Positions 1-7,841 of a DNA stretch of 37,711 bases are shown one piece after another. Position 1 is the first letter of the stretch. The number at the start of each line of letters is the position of its first letter. A program made the translations under genes and the position numbers. The DNA lies in contig JAFTPG010000128.1 of assembly GCA_017463375.1 (NCBI GenBank), positions 1 to 37,711 on the forward strand. The letters are read 5' to 3'. The notes below the pieces were generated by a model. That model searched no databases, had not been told where the DNA came from, and was given only the letters and a program-made list of their open reading frames with translations. This stretch comes from Ruminococcus sp. (lineage in GTDB: Bacteria; Bacillota; Clostridia; Oscillospirales; Ruminococcaceae).

Positions 1-50
1 CGCTTATTTTTTCAAAACTTCCCTAAATATTACCATACATCCCAAAACGA

Positions 51-79
51 TTGACAAAGTTTTATAAGCTTGTTATAAT
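51..79 (+). promoter_or_regulatory. Sigma-A promoter of the first dockerin gene
   Basis: TTGACA at 51-56 and TATAAT at 74-79 are separated by 17 bp, a full consensus match. The gene start at 119 lies about 40 bp downstream of the -10 box, so the 5' leader is short. Confidence 0.88.
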
Positions 80-118
80 AGAAAAAAGCGTAAATTTCCG
101 AATATGAGGTATTTTAAT

Positions 119-1900
119 ATGATAAAAAAATTCATATCAATTTGTTCAGCATTTGTTTTAGTCAGCGGATTGTATGCAGCTAACGCTGTTAATGCAGCAT
201 TTGAAGCTCCTGAAATTACGATGAGTAATATTCCGTATATATATGCAGATGAATCCGACAGCATGAAAAATAGCTCAAACCCTGATCTTTATGCCCTTGC
301 ATCATCACTTGGAGCTGATACGGATTATCTTAACGTGGTAAATTATGTTCACGAGACTGTAGAGGAATTAAATAATGAATGTTACGTGGAATATCTGCAT
401 AATGCATCGAATGTTGAGGCATTCAGATATCCTGCATCAACATATTCTGCTGCGATTTCAGGCGGCAGATGTCTTGGAATTTCCATTTTGGAGATACTTT
501 CGCATAATGGTTTTATAAATCCTTCTGATATACAATCGGGAGCTGAGAAGCTTTGCGAAATTAACCGCACTGCGGAATCTGATAAATTTATAACTGATTA
601 TCAGGCTTTGCAGGCTCATACTGAGCTTGATATCTATCAGCATTATCTGGCTTCAACACTTTCTTCTGATGAACAGATTGATCGTCTTATTGATCTTGCA
701 GAAATGAATATGGCTGAGAAGGAATATTTTCTTATAACCTATCAGACAGACACAATTGCACATGCTGTTGTAGGAATAGGAATTACTGACGGTGAGTGGA
801 ACTATAACGAAATTAACTATGATAAATGTGTGCTGACTCTTGATTCGAATCTGAGTGATAAAGATGGAAATGCCAAAGGGTTTTCAGAGACGATGTGCAT
901 TTATATTAACTCTGCATCAAAGCAGTTTTATATTCCTGCTTATGAAAGCGGTTCTGAAGAAGAAATGCTCATTGTATCGATAGACGATGAATCCCTATTG
1001 AATTACAAAGGAACGCTTAGACCATCAGAGAGTGTTGAGACGGACTTATCATTGCTTAATAAAATTGAGCTTAATCAGTCATACAAAACAGATTACAGTA
1101 TGGTGGTAACAAATCTTGATGGAACGCAATATAACGGCATTGAGGCTAATCTAAACCAATTCGGAAGTCTCACCAGCTCACATTATTTTCTCAGCGGCTC
1201 AAAATTCTGCATAGAATCCACACCATTTGAAACCGAATCAAGCAAAGCATATGGAATATCAATTACCGATACTAATCGCTGGATATATGCTAGCCTTGAA
1301 AATGCTGCAAAACTTATAGTTGAAAAAAATAAATTATCACTAATTAACAGAGCCGACACTGAAATGTATTATGATTTGTACATTAGAATGAATGAAGATG
1401 CGTATAATTTCACTCCGCACTATTCGTGGAATTTTGAAGGGGTTGCTGCCGATGATTTTAATGCAGAAGTAATAGAAAATGGTATACTCCTCAGCGGAAA
1501 AAATGGTATTAAAGCATGGATTACTATAAATGATATTTTATTTGATGAAAATGGCTATATTGTAAACGTTGAAGCCGATACAAAAACTGCTGCAGTAACT
1601 GCGGCAGGCAATGTGCTGATAACCTTTAATGAAAATAAACAGCTAAACTTTATGCTTGACAACAACGGCGACGGAATTTATGATTGCGAAGTCATGAAAG
1701 GTGATGTGGATTGCAATAATAGTATTAATGCTATTGATGCATCCTATGTGCTTACAGGTTATGCAGCTATACAGACCGGTAAAAATCATTATATAAATGA
1801 GAATTTAGGAGATTATAACAGTGACGGAAAAATGGATGCTCTCGACGCTTCAGAAGTTCTGACATACTATGCTAAAACTCAGGTTGAAAATATGCAGTAA
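119..1900 (+). CDS. Secreted dockerin protein with papain-like cysteine peptidase motifs
   Basis: Predicted exported cellulosomal protein. The ATG at 119 is preferred over the in-frame ATG at 104 because GAGGT at 106-110 sits 8 nt upstream of it. It then begins MIKKF followed by a hydrophobic signal peptide ending near the AANA/VNAA region. The C-terminal ~65 residues form a type I dockerin with two calcium loops (GDVDCNNSINAID and GDYNSDGKMDALD). In the N-terminal third, numbering from the ATG at 104, GGRCLGIS (Cys123), AHAVVGIG (His220) and LTLDSN (Asp247/Asn249) follow the Cys-His-Asp/Asn order and spacing of papain-like peptidases often found fused to dockerins in ruminococci. The middle (about 270-530) has no recognised domain. 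The peptidase call is inference from motif order; it could also be an inactive relative. Transcription comes from the consensus promoter at 51-79. Confidence 0.8.
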   Translation: MIKKFISICSAFVLVSGLYAANAVNAAFEAPEITMSNIPYIYADESDSMKNSSNPDLYALASSLGADTDYLNVVNYVHETVEELNNECYVEYLHNASNVEAFRYPASTYSAAISGGRCLGISILEILSHNGFINPSDIQSGAEKLCEINRTAESDKFITDYQALQAHTELDIYQHYLASTLSSDEQIDRLIDLAEMNMAEKEYFLITYQTDTIAHAVVGIGITDGEWNYNEINYDKCVLTLDSNLSDKDGNAKGFSETMCIYINSASKQFYIPAYESGSEEEMLIVSIDDESLLNYKGTLRPSESVETDLSLLNKIELNQSYKTDYSMVVTNLDGTQYNGIEANLNQFGSLTSSHYFLSGSKFCIESTPFETESSKAYGISITDTNRWIYASLENAAKLIVEKNKLSLINRADTEMYYDLYIRMNEDAYNFTPHYSWNFEGVAADDFNAEVIENGILLSGKNGIKAWITINDILFDENGYIVNVEADTKTAAVTAAGNVLITFNENKQLNFMLDNNGDGIYDCEVMKGDVDCNNSINAIDASYVLTGYAAIQTGKNHYINENLGDYNSDGKMDALDASEVLTYYAKTQVENMQ

Positions 1901-2404
1901 TTTTATTCGTTTAAGACAGCTCACAAAGGCTATTTTTCGGTGTTTTTCACATTTTGCCAGAGGTTGAGATAATTTGTTTGGTCAAGTCCCGTACGGGTCA
2001 CCAGCATCAAAGCTCAGAAATGACGAAATATTGTGATTGATTTCACTGTAGCTGATTTCGCCGTGAATGGTGTTGAGCTTGCCACGAATACATTTCAGCG
2101 GACGGTTCTGCAGGAATATCCTGCAGAACTCCACCTCATTGATGGACTTGCTGTCAAATCATGTCGGGTAAGCCATTATGCCATGCTTCTCAGATATATT
2201 GGATAAAAACGCACACCTCCACAGAATAGAAGTGTGCGAATGATAGGAGTATACCATCAGTTCTGGTCTTTATTTGGTCATTATTGCTGCGAGAACTTAT
2301 CATAAATCAGGGTAACTGTGTTTTCGTAAGTTTTTGTATTTTGGCGTAATATAGCCATATTTTTCATCCGGGAAACTCAGCGTTTTGATTAGATTCAGGT
2401 ACAA
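1901..2404. other. Gene-free stretch with two decayed coding fragments (minus strand)
   Basis: No intact gene is seen. On the minus strand, 1982-2158 stays open for 56 codons between stops and reads like real protein (it contains INEVEFCRIF and GEISYSEINHNI). Positions 2300-2401 give another 33 open codons ending KNLRKHSYPDL. Neither has a convincing start or ribosome binding site and I cannot name a family. They may be remnants of an inactivated gene or mobile element. A minus-strand hairpin separates them. There is no strong terminator directly after the dockerin gene; only a weak hairpin AGC/GCT followed by five T residues lies near 1917-1937. Confidence 0.35.
2205..2238 (-). terminator. 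Minus-strand hairpin followed by a T-run
   Basis: CGCACAC (2210-2216) pairs with GTGTGCG (2232-2238), a 7-bp stem with a 15-nt loop. On the minus strand it is followed by TTTTTATCC. It terminates no intact gene, which fits the idea that this gap once held a minus-strand gene. Confidence 0.45.
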
Positions 2405-2451
2405 AAACCGCATTCACTTGTTTTCAGGCAGATGAACGCGGTTTCTTTTTG
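2403..2451. terminator. Terminator after the AraC-type regulator, possibly bidirectional
   Basis: AAACCGCATTCA (2405-2416) pairs with TGAACGCGGTTT (2433-2444) with one mismatch across a 16-nt loop. A T-run follows on both strands (CTTTTTG on plus, TTTTTGT on minus). It lies 29-77 bp past the stop of the minus-strand regulator. Confidence 0.75.
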
Positions 2452-2479
2452 TCTTGGAGAAACGGCTTATAGCAGTTTT

Positions 2480-4711
2480 CTATTCATTGCCGTCCTGCCG
2501 GTATTGAAGTGCAGTTACACCCACTTTTTCCTTGAACTGCCTCATAAAATGGCTGCAGTCACCATAGCCGCAGGCATAAGCAATTTCCTGTACTCTGAGG
2601 TCTGTGTGCAGAAGGAGCTGTTTTGCCTTTTCGAGACGTGCCTCGATCACATCTTCCTTGAAACCCATGCCGAACTCTGACTTATAGATGCGCTGAAAAT
2701 GGCTTGTGCTGATTCCGATGGTCCGGGAGGCTTCAGAAATATTCCAGTCCTTCTGTGGTGAAGCGCTGATCTCCCTGCGGAGACGGTGCAGGCGCTCCTT
2801 GTAATTGCCGGTCATGATGGCAGCAGCCTCAGTTTTCTGCAGGATGGATCGCTGCATCTTTTCGATAAACATATCAGCCTTGCTGATTTTGTCGAACTGT
2901 ATGGGGCTGGCTTCAATTATAAGCTCAGGCATCTGCAATTGCGGAACGCTGCCCTGCATATACTGTATTTTCTGTTCAAGCTGCATAATGCGCTTATGTG
3001 TAAGCTGTTCTGTATTATCATCAGAAACGGGTAAAATCACGGCAAATACATTGTCCTGCAAACGGCAGAGAAGTTCGTTTTCGCCGGAAGAAAGGCGAAG
3101 TGCATTTGCTGTCATAAGCTCAGATTCAGTGCCGAGCTGCTCGGAAATATTGTTTTTCTGAACATGTGCGATAAGTATACACAGATAATTCTGATCGTGC
3201 TGCGTATAGCCCGATGAAAAGTCAGACAAGCGCTCAAGCAGTCCGCGCTTATTGTAAAATCCTGTAGCATGGTCGAGAACGGACAGAGCTTCGATCTGCT
3301 GACGGACGTGTTCACGATATAATATTTTTTGCAGGGTGTTAAAACCGTTGGCAGCGGCATTGCACCAGTTCATGAAATGCTCGTCGAAGCAGATGTTCTG
3401 TGCATTATTATAAGTCAGCGCAATATATCCGAATATCTGCGAGCCGTGATGCAGAGAGGTAAATACTTTCAGCTGAGGTTCATGGGGAATATTCAGATCA
3501 GGCACCAGATCTTTGCATAGAAACGGCTGATTTGTTTCAGGCGCATCCTCAGCATTTCTTTCCAGAGCAAGAAGCATACGCTCAGAAAAGCCCTCTTTTC
3601 TGAATACAGCTGCATTTTCAAAATCAAAATGCCAATCCTCACAAAGGCAGATAGCATACTGTCTTACAGGTTTAAGGAGATAGGAAAATCTGTATATATT
3701 ATTGACAAGTTCCTGCATATCAGCAGATTCAGTAATTGAAGATATGAAGTTGGAGGGCATGAACATTTTCTGCTCATAGCTTCGGGTTATAGTGCTGCAA
3801 ATATAGCTTTCAATGTTCCGGTCAGAGTCCCTGAGTCGGGGAGAGCAGCCGCAGCTTGTTCCGTATCTGATATATTGCTGAGAAACAGGCTGTTTACATG
3901 CTTTGCCTGTCATCATTTCATAAAGGCGGCAGATTGCCATAAATCCAAGCTGCTTATCACGTCCGCATATTGTTGTGATTTTGGGATTGCTTAAAAAGGA
4001 ATTCCAGCATCCGTCATAGCCGGTGACAGCGATATCCTCAGGAACAATAATGCCGTTTTCGGTCAGTGCCTCACAAAGAGCAACTGCCATCTGATCGCTT
4101 GCACAGACAACGGCGTCGGGCTTCGGAATTTTTCCCGAAGCAATATCCATGCCCAGCTGACGAGGCTTTTCTATCCAGAAATCTCCGTAAAAAATCATGC
4201 TTTCATCTGCTGTCAGACTCGCTTCCGTCATTGCTTTATAAAAGCCCTGTACACGTTCCATAGAATTTGCCTCGTTCGGGAATCCCGAAAGACAGTATAT
4301 TTTTCTGCAATGATGCTCTTCAATAAGATGCTTTGTCATCTGAAACATGCTTTCCGTCTGAGAAGCGGTAATATATGGAAACCGCTGTGTTTTTTCGCCG
4401 ATAACAAGACACGGAACAGATAATTTCTCCAGACTGTCATAAATCCTGTCACGGCACGCAGAATCAAGAAACCGCGGCGCATAAAATAATATACCGTTAA
4501 GTTCTGCCTGAAGAGGCAGCTGATAGATGTTTCTGTGGCCTATGATTTCAGGATAACAGCTGTATTCTGCTGCTGAATTGCAGGTATCGCAAAAGATCAG
4601 AACATCATAGCCCAGTTCCTTTGCCTGCATATAGATTCCCTGAATCAATTCCTGATCAAGAGAATCAAAGATTTCCGGAATAATCACACCTATTTTTCCG
4701 ACAGCCTTCAT
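2480..4711 (-). CDS. LacI-type sensor / degenerate GGDEF / AraC-type transcription regulator
   Basis: Cytoplasmic transcription factor of 743 residues. Residues about 5-270 resemble a LacI/GalR periplasmic-binding-protein-like sugar sensor but lack the N-terminal LacI DNA-binding helix-turn-helix: the protein starts directly at GKIGVIIPEIFDSLDQE. A GAF-like or uncharacterised middle follows. A GGDEF-like domain then starts at LSVLDHATGFYNKRG, but its signature position reads LQDNVFAVILP, so GGDEF is replaced and diguanylate cyclase activity is unlikely. The last ~100 residues are an AraC family double helix-turn-helix (SEASRTIGISTSHFQRIYKSEF, then QEIAYACGYGDCSHFMRQFK in two parts). The start at 4711 has a GGAGGGAG ribosome binding site. 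It lies directly downstream of, and on the same strand as, the rhamnogalacturonan lyase but has its own promoter and is separated by a terminator. A role sensing a pectin-derived sugar and controlling that gene is inference. Confidence 0.88.
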   Translation of the reverse strand: MKAVGKIGVIIPEIFDSLDQELIQGIYMQAKELGYDVLIFCDTCNSAAEYSCYPEIIGHRNIYQLPLQAELNGILFYAPRFLDSACRDRIYDSLEKLSVPCLVIGEKTQRFPYITASQTESMFQMTKHLIEEHHCRKIYCLSGFPNEANSMERVQGFYKAMTEASLTADESMIFYGDFWIEKPRQLGMDIASGKIPKPDAVVCASDQMAVALCEALTENGIIVPEDIAVTGYDGCWNSFLSNPKITTICGRDKQLGFMAICRLYEMMTGKACKQPVSQQYIRYGTSCGCSPRLRDSDRNIESYICSTITRSYEQKMFMPSNFISSITESADMQELVNNIYRFSYLLKPVRQYAICLCEDWHFDFENAAVFRKEGFSERMLLALERNAEDAPETNQPFLCKDLVPDLNIPHEPQLKVFTSLHHGSQIFGYIALTYNNAQNICFDEHFMNWCNAAANGFNTLQKILYREHVRQQIEALSVLDHATGFYNKRGLLERLSDFSSGYTQHDQNYLCILIAHVQKNNISEQLGTESELMTANALRLSSGENELLCRLQDNVFAVILPVSDDNTEQLTHKRIMQLEQKIQYMQGSVPQLQMPELIIEASPIQFDKISKADMFIEKMQRSILQKTEAAAIMTGNYKERLHRLRREISASPQKDWNISEASRTIGISTSHFQRIYKSEFGMGFKEDVIEARLEKAKQLLLHTDLRVQEIAYACGYGDCSHFMRQFKEKVGVTALQYRQDGNE

Positions 4712-4747
4712 GAATCTCCCTCCGTTTTAAGCAGATCATATATTACA

Positions 4748-4775
4748 ATTATACCATTTTCCGGGAATTTGTCAA
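4748..4775 (-). promoter_or_regulatory. Sigma-A promoter of the AraC-type regulator
   Basis: Read on the minus strand, TTGACA (4775-4770) and TATAAT (4753-4748) are perfect consensus boxes with a 16-bp spacer. They lie 37 bp upstream of the regulator start. Confidence 0.88.
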
Positions 4776-4799
4776 ACGATTTGCAGCTGTTTCAAAGAC

Positions 4800-4842
4800 A
4801 TAAAAAAGCATCTGTGCCCTAAAAAACACAGATGCTTTTCTG
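4800..4842 (-). terminator. Terminator of the rhamnogalacturonan lyase gene
   Basis: A 13-bp perfect inverted repeat AAAAGCATCTGTG (4804-4816) / CACAGATGCTTTT (4827-4839) with a 10-nt loop ends in T residues on the minus strand. It separates the lyase gene from the regulator promoter. Confidence 0.88.
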
Positions 4843-4921
4843 ATTTGTCCCATTTACGGAAGGAATGTATAAACCCGTCAGACGCTGTGCAGAAGCAGCG
4901 ACAGAATTTATCGGAATTTAC

Positions 4922-7462
4922 TTACGATACTTTCTCGAAGTACCAGTTCTGGCAGGCATGGCCGGTCAGTACCCATTGCTGTACATTTGCCCCTGCGCCT
5001 GTTTCGGCATTGATAACCTCTACGCACTTTGTTTCGTCAGAGCACTTTGTAAGTATTATATACGAGCCGTCCGGATTTCGTTTCAGCCTGAATTTCTGAG
5101 CGTCAGCTCCGTTGGAAGTCCATATCTGTACATTGGCACCATTAGTATTTGCTCCGTCCGCAACATCAAGATAAGCCGTGGTTCCGTTGGAAAGCTGAGA
5201 AATGATGTAATAATAGCCGTCACCGGCGTCCTTGACAGTCCACAGATTATTTGCCTTTGAAGCGACAGTACTGTACTGCTGAACATTCGTACCATCAGCA
5301 GTCCCTGATTTATAAACATCGAGACAGCGTCCGCTGTTGACATTGCGTACAGCATAAACCGCACCCTCTTCCAGCGCCGGCTCGCCGATATAGCTGATAT
5401 CCGGTGTTTCCGGCTGCTGCATGCCATATCCGAGGAAGTAGTCAAGCATATTTGACTGATAATAGCCCTTTGCCGTCATGCAATTTCGGTATGCAGGATT
5501 CTGCGCCAGGCAGTAAATTCGTTCGTCAGTGGGAATATTAGTGGTGTAGATGACAAGCTCATCAGTATCATAGTTGACCAGTACGCTTTCCTCACGCCAG
5601 TCGCCGATGATGTCGCCATGAAACATGCCTACTCCTCGTTCGCTTCCGCTTGCATTGTAAATCTTCCATGTAGTATCGACACGCTCAGTACCCTTTGTTT
5701 CGTAATTCCACTTTTCGATCTTACCCTCGTTGTAGGACTCGCTGAACACATCGCCGTCCCAGAAGATGCGGAACACAGGATATGGAGTAGTATCATTGAT
5801 CTTGTCATTATCCATGGAGTACATACCCTGGAATGACCAGCATTCAAGGCCCTCATAATTCGGGTCGATATCGCCGACATTACCTCTTCCCACGTCGGCA
5901 GTGCCCTCTGCTGCGTAGTGCTCCCAGATCAGCTCGCCCGTGGAGGCGTTGTAGAAGTATTCAAGCAGACCGTTTGCATTGTCCTGCTGGATGCCGTAGC
6001 CCATCATTTCTGTGCCGTTGTTTGCATTTTCAAAGGAGCCTACATACCAGCGGTCGCCGTGAACAACATTGTCCACTGTATAGCGCAGACTTCCGTCGCC
6101 GTTGAGAGCGTAACCCATGTGGAGGACCTCGTCCTTACCGTCATAGTCAACGTCGGCTACACGGATCTGATGTGCCTCCGCACCGTATGCGCCTGCCTTC
6201 CACTGCTGGATAAAATCACCGTTTTCGTATGTATATGCCACATTGTAGCTGTTGAAGGACTTGTCATCGTTGCGGTTCTTTAACCAGCAGATGAGACTGG
6301 GCTTTACACCGTCAAGATAGCCGATCTCCATCATGCAAGCCTTTGGACCTGCTTCAATATAATCATCGGGAACAGGAGCTGTATCCTGAAGCGCACCGGT
6401 CATGCCGTCGATAACTGCAATAGCCTGACCATTTGTCACACTGTTTGAATATACTGTTCCGTCGCCGAAGGTAACTCCGTCCGCAATACGAACCATGACC
6501 TCTGCATATCCGTCGCAGTCGATGTCATAAACTGTTGCGCCGTCCCACATACCGACATCAATAGTAGATGCGCCCGGCTCGATCTGATATCTGTCCGTGC
6601 TGTTATAGCCCATGTCAATAGTCCAGAGACAGGTACCGTCATTCAGGTAAGCCTCGAGCTTCTGGGTTTCCTCATCAGTTCTGTCGATCAGGTAATCGTA
6701 TGCGCCATCGCCGTTGAAATCGCCGACCCAGACAAAGTGAACCGTACCTCCGTCATTGATCGGAACGGTAACATAAGCGCCTGCGCCCTTATTGGCAGGC
6801 ATAGTATAGCTTCCGTCAGTATTCTTTTCAACGCCGTTATAAACTGTCTTTACAAAGTAGGTATTGTCCTTTGTAAGGTCAGCCGTATTGTCTGTGTAAT
6901 TGGTTCCGCCATAGAGCGGCTCGCTGTTGAGCTTTACAGTTTCGCCGTCAGTTGTTCTGTAAACATTGAATCCTATGTCACTCTCATCCGAAGCAAGAAG
7001 CCTCCAGCTTATAAAAGCTGCATTTCCTGTACTTACCGCAGCAACGCCCCTGTCAAGCTTTTCCATCATACGGCTGCCTGTGAGAGTTCTGATACCGTCA
7101 TACAGCTCAGGCTCCTCATAGGTGTAAGCAGTTCCGGCAGGGAAGCTGTCAGTTTTCCTGAGCAGATAGTCCTGCATTATGCGAACATCATCAGCGTCAA
7201 ATGCACCGCTTTCATCAAGGTCGCAGATTTCCTTCTGTATATCTGTCATTCCGGCTGGCTCTGCACAGTATCTTTTCATAATGCACAGATCAAATATATC
7301 CAGCCGGCTGTTCCCGTCAAGATCGCCATAATAATAGGTTTGCGTTTCAGCAGCGGAAGCAGTGCTGCCGGCTGTGATTTCCGTTGGAATAATGCCTCTG
7401 CATTGTATAAAGGCTGCCGCCGCCGTAAACAATGCTAAGGTCTTGCGTCTTAGACTTCTCAT
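4922..7462 (-). CDS. Dockerin-bearing rhamnogalacturonan lyase (PL11) with ricin-type CBM13
   Basis: Secreted 846-residue pectin-degrading enzyme that would cleave the rhamnose-galacturonate backbone of rhamnogalacturonan I by beta-elimination. Order of parts: signal peptide (about 1-40), an N-terminal dockerin (about 45-110, loops DLDGNSRLDIFD and DLDESGAFDADD), the PL11 catalytic propeller (about 128-690), and a C-terminal ricin-B-type/CBM13 module (about 698-846). The PL11 part begins RMMEKLDRGVAAV with ISWRLLASDES and has calcium-rich GDFNGDGAYD, DIDCDGYAE and DVDYDGKDE repeats. The CBM13 has recurring N-x-Q-x-W-type repeats (GTNVQQYS, GANVQIWT, GANVQQWV). An N-terminal dockerin is less common than a C-terminal one. 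GGGAGGAAT precedes the ATG. The length fits a multidomain PL11 enzyme. Confidence 0.93.
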   Translation of the reverse strand: MRSLRRKTLALFTAAAAFIQCRGIIPTEITAGSTASAAETQTYYYGDLDGNSRLDIFDLCIMKRYCAEPAGMTDIQKEICDLDESGAFDADDVRIMQDYLLRKTDSFPAGTAYTYEEPELYDGIRTLTGSRMMEKLDRGVAAVSTGNAAFISWRLLASDESDIGFNVYRTTDGETVKLNSEPLYGGTNYTDNTADLTKDNTYFVKTVYNGVEKNTDGSYTMPANKGAGAYVTVPINDGGTVHFVWVGDFNGDGAYDYLIDRTDEETQKLEAYLNDGTCLWTIDMGYNSTDRYQIEPGASTIDVGMWDGATVYDIDCDGYAEVMVRIADGVTFGDGTVYSNSVTNGQAIAVIDGMTGALQDTAPVPDDYIEAGPKACMMEIGYLDGVKPSLICWLKNRNDDKSFNSYNVAYTYENGDFIQQWKAGAYGAEAHQIRVADVDYDGKDEVLHMGYALNGDGSLRYTVDNVVHGDRWYVGSFENANNGTEMMGYGIQQDNANGLLEYFYNASTGELIWEHYAAEGTADVGRGNVGDIDPNYEGLECWSFQGMYSMDNDKINDTTPYPVFRIFWDGDVFSESYNEGKIEKWNYETKGTERVDTTWKIYNASGSERGVGMFHGDIIGDWREESVLVNYDTDELVIYTTNIPTDERIYCLAQNPAYRNCMTAKGYYQSNMLDYFLGYGMQQPETPDISYIGEPALEEGAVYAVRNVNSGRCLDVYKSGTADGTNVQQYSTVASKANNLWTVKDAGDGYYYIISQLSNGTTAYLDVADGANTNGANVQIWTSNGADAQKFRLKRNPDGSYIILTKCSDETKCVEVINAETGAGANVQQWVLTGHACQNWYFEKVS

Positions 7463-7512
7463 AACAATTCCTCCCGTATTGATCTTTATATTTCACGGAT
7501 ATCTTTTACTAT

Positions 7513-7521
7513 ATTCTAACA
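7513..7521 (-). promoter_or_regulatory. Possible extended -10 promoter of the lyase gene
   Basis: On the minus strand TGTTAGAAT matches an extended -10 element (TGn followed by TAGAAT), about 50 bp upstream of the start codon. No good -35 box lies at the right distance, which would fit an activator-dependent promoter. This is a weak call. Confidence 0.35.
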
Positions 7522-7594
7522 GAAACTGCCCGGATATACCATGTCGTTTTCATCCATTCTTATTGCATTTTCGCTTCTGAAAAGAACAGTAAGT

Positions 7595-7768
7595 TACGCA
7601 AATCAATTTTCAAAAAATGATGTATCATTGCAGACAATTCTTGTAGGGTCGACCCTCGCGGTCGACCGAAGTGACGTTAAAATTCACCTACGGGCAGCCG
7701 CAAGGGCTGCCCCTACAGTCGGATAGCGTAATACATAAATCATTTAAGTTTAAAAATTGATTTGCGTG
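7595..7768. mobile_element. MITE-like element with 8-bp target duplication, carrying two REP palindromes
   Basis: This non-coding 174-bp unit is bounded by inverted ends: ACGCAAATCAATTTT at 7596-7610 and its complement at 7753-7767. Imperfect matching continues inward through an AATGAT-type block. It is flanked by an exact direct repeat CAGTAAGT (7587-7594 and 7769-7776), as expected of a target-site duplication. It encodes no transposase, so it would be a non-autonomous element moved in trans. With its flanks it occupies most of the lyase / sensor-kinase intergenic region (7463-7841). It ends 9 bp before the sensor-kinase -35 box. The rest of the region holds only the two promoters. Confidence 0.72.
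7643..7716. repeat. Two REP-like palindromes inside the MITE-like element
   Basis: Unit 1 (7643-7668) reads GTAGGGTCGACCCTCGCGG then TCGACCG. Unit 2 (7691-7716) reads CGGGCAGCCGCAAGGGCTGC then CCCTAC in the opposite orientation. Both belong to the family GTAGGGGCGACC-(C/G)-TTGCGGTCGCCCG that recurs at 10717-10869, 34497-34523 and 37514-37539. Confidence 0.8.
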
Positions 7769-7785
7769 CAGTAAGTCCAACTAAC

Positions 7786-7814
7786 TGGACACCTCTGAGA
7801 AAATATGATATAAT
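7786..7814 (+). promoter_or_regulatory. Promoter of the sensor-kinase/regulator operon
   Basis: TGGACA (7786-7791) and TATAAT (7809-7814) are spaced 17 bp apart. A small dyad GTCCA-actaac-TGGAC (7775-7790) overlaps the -35 region and the right flank of the MITE-like element; it could be an operator, but that is speculative. Confidence 0.75.
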
Positions 7815-7841
7815 ACAATATAATCTGAGAAGGAGCTTGAG

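Noticed and set aside
6737-7438. 233-codon plus-strand open frame opposite the lyase gene
   Set aside because: It lies wholly antisense to the N-terminal region of the PL11 gene, has no ribosome binding site and its product is an unstructured mix of residues; the minus-strand gene has clear domains.
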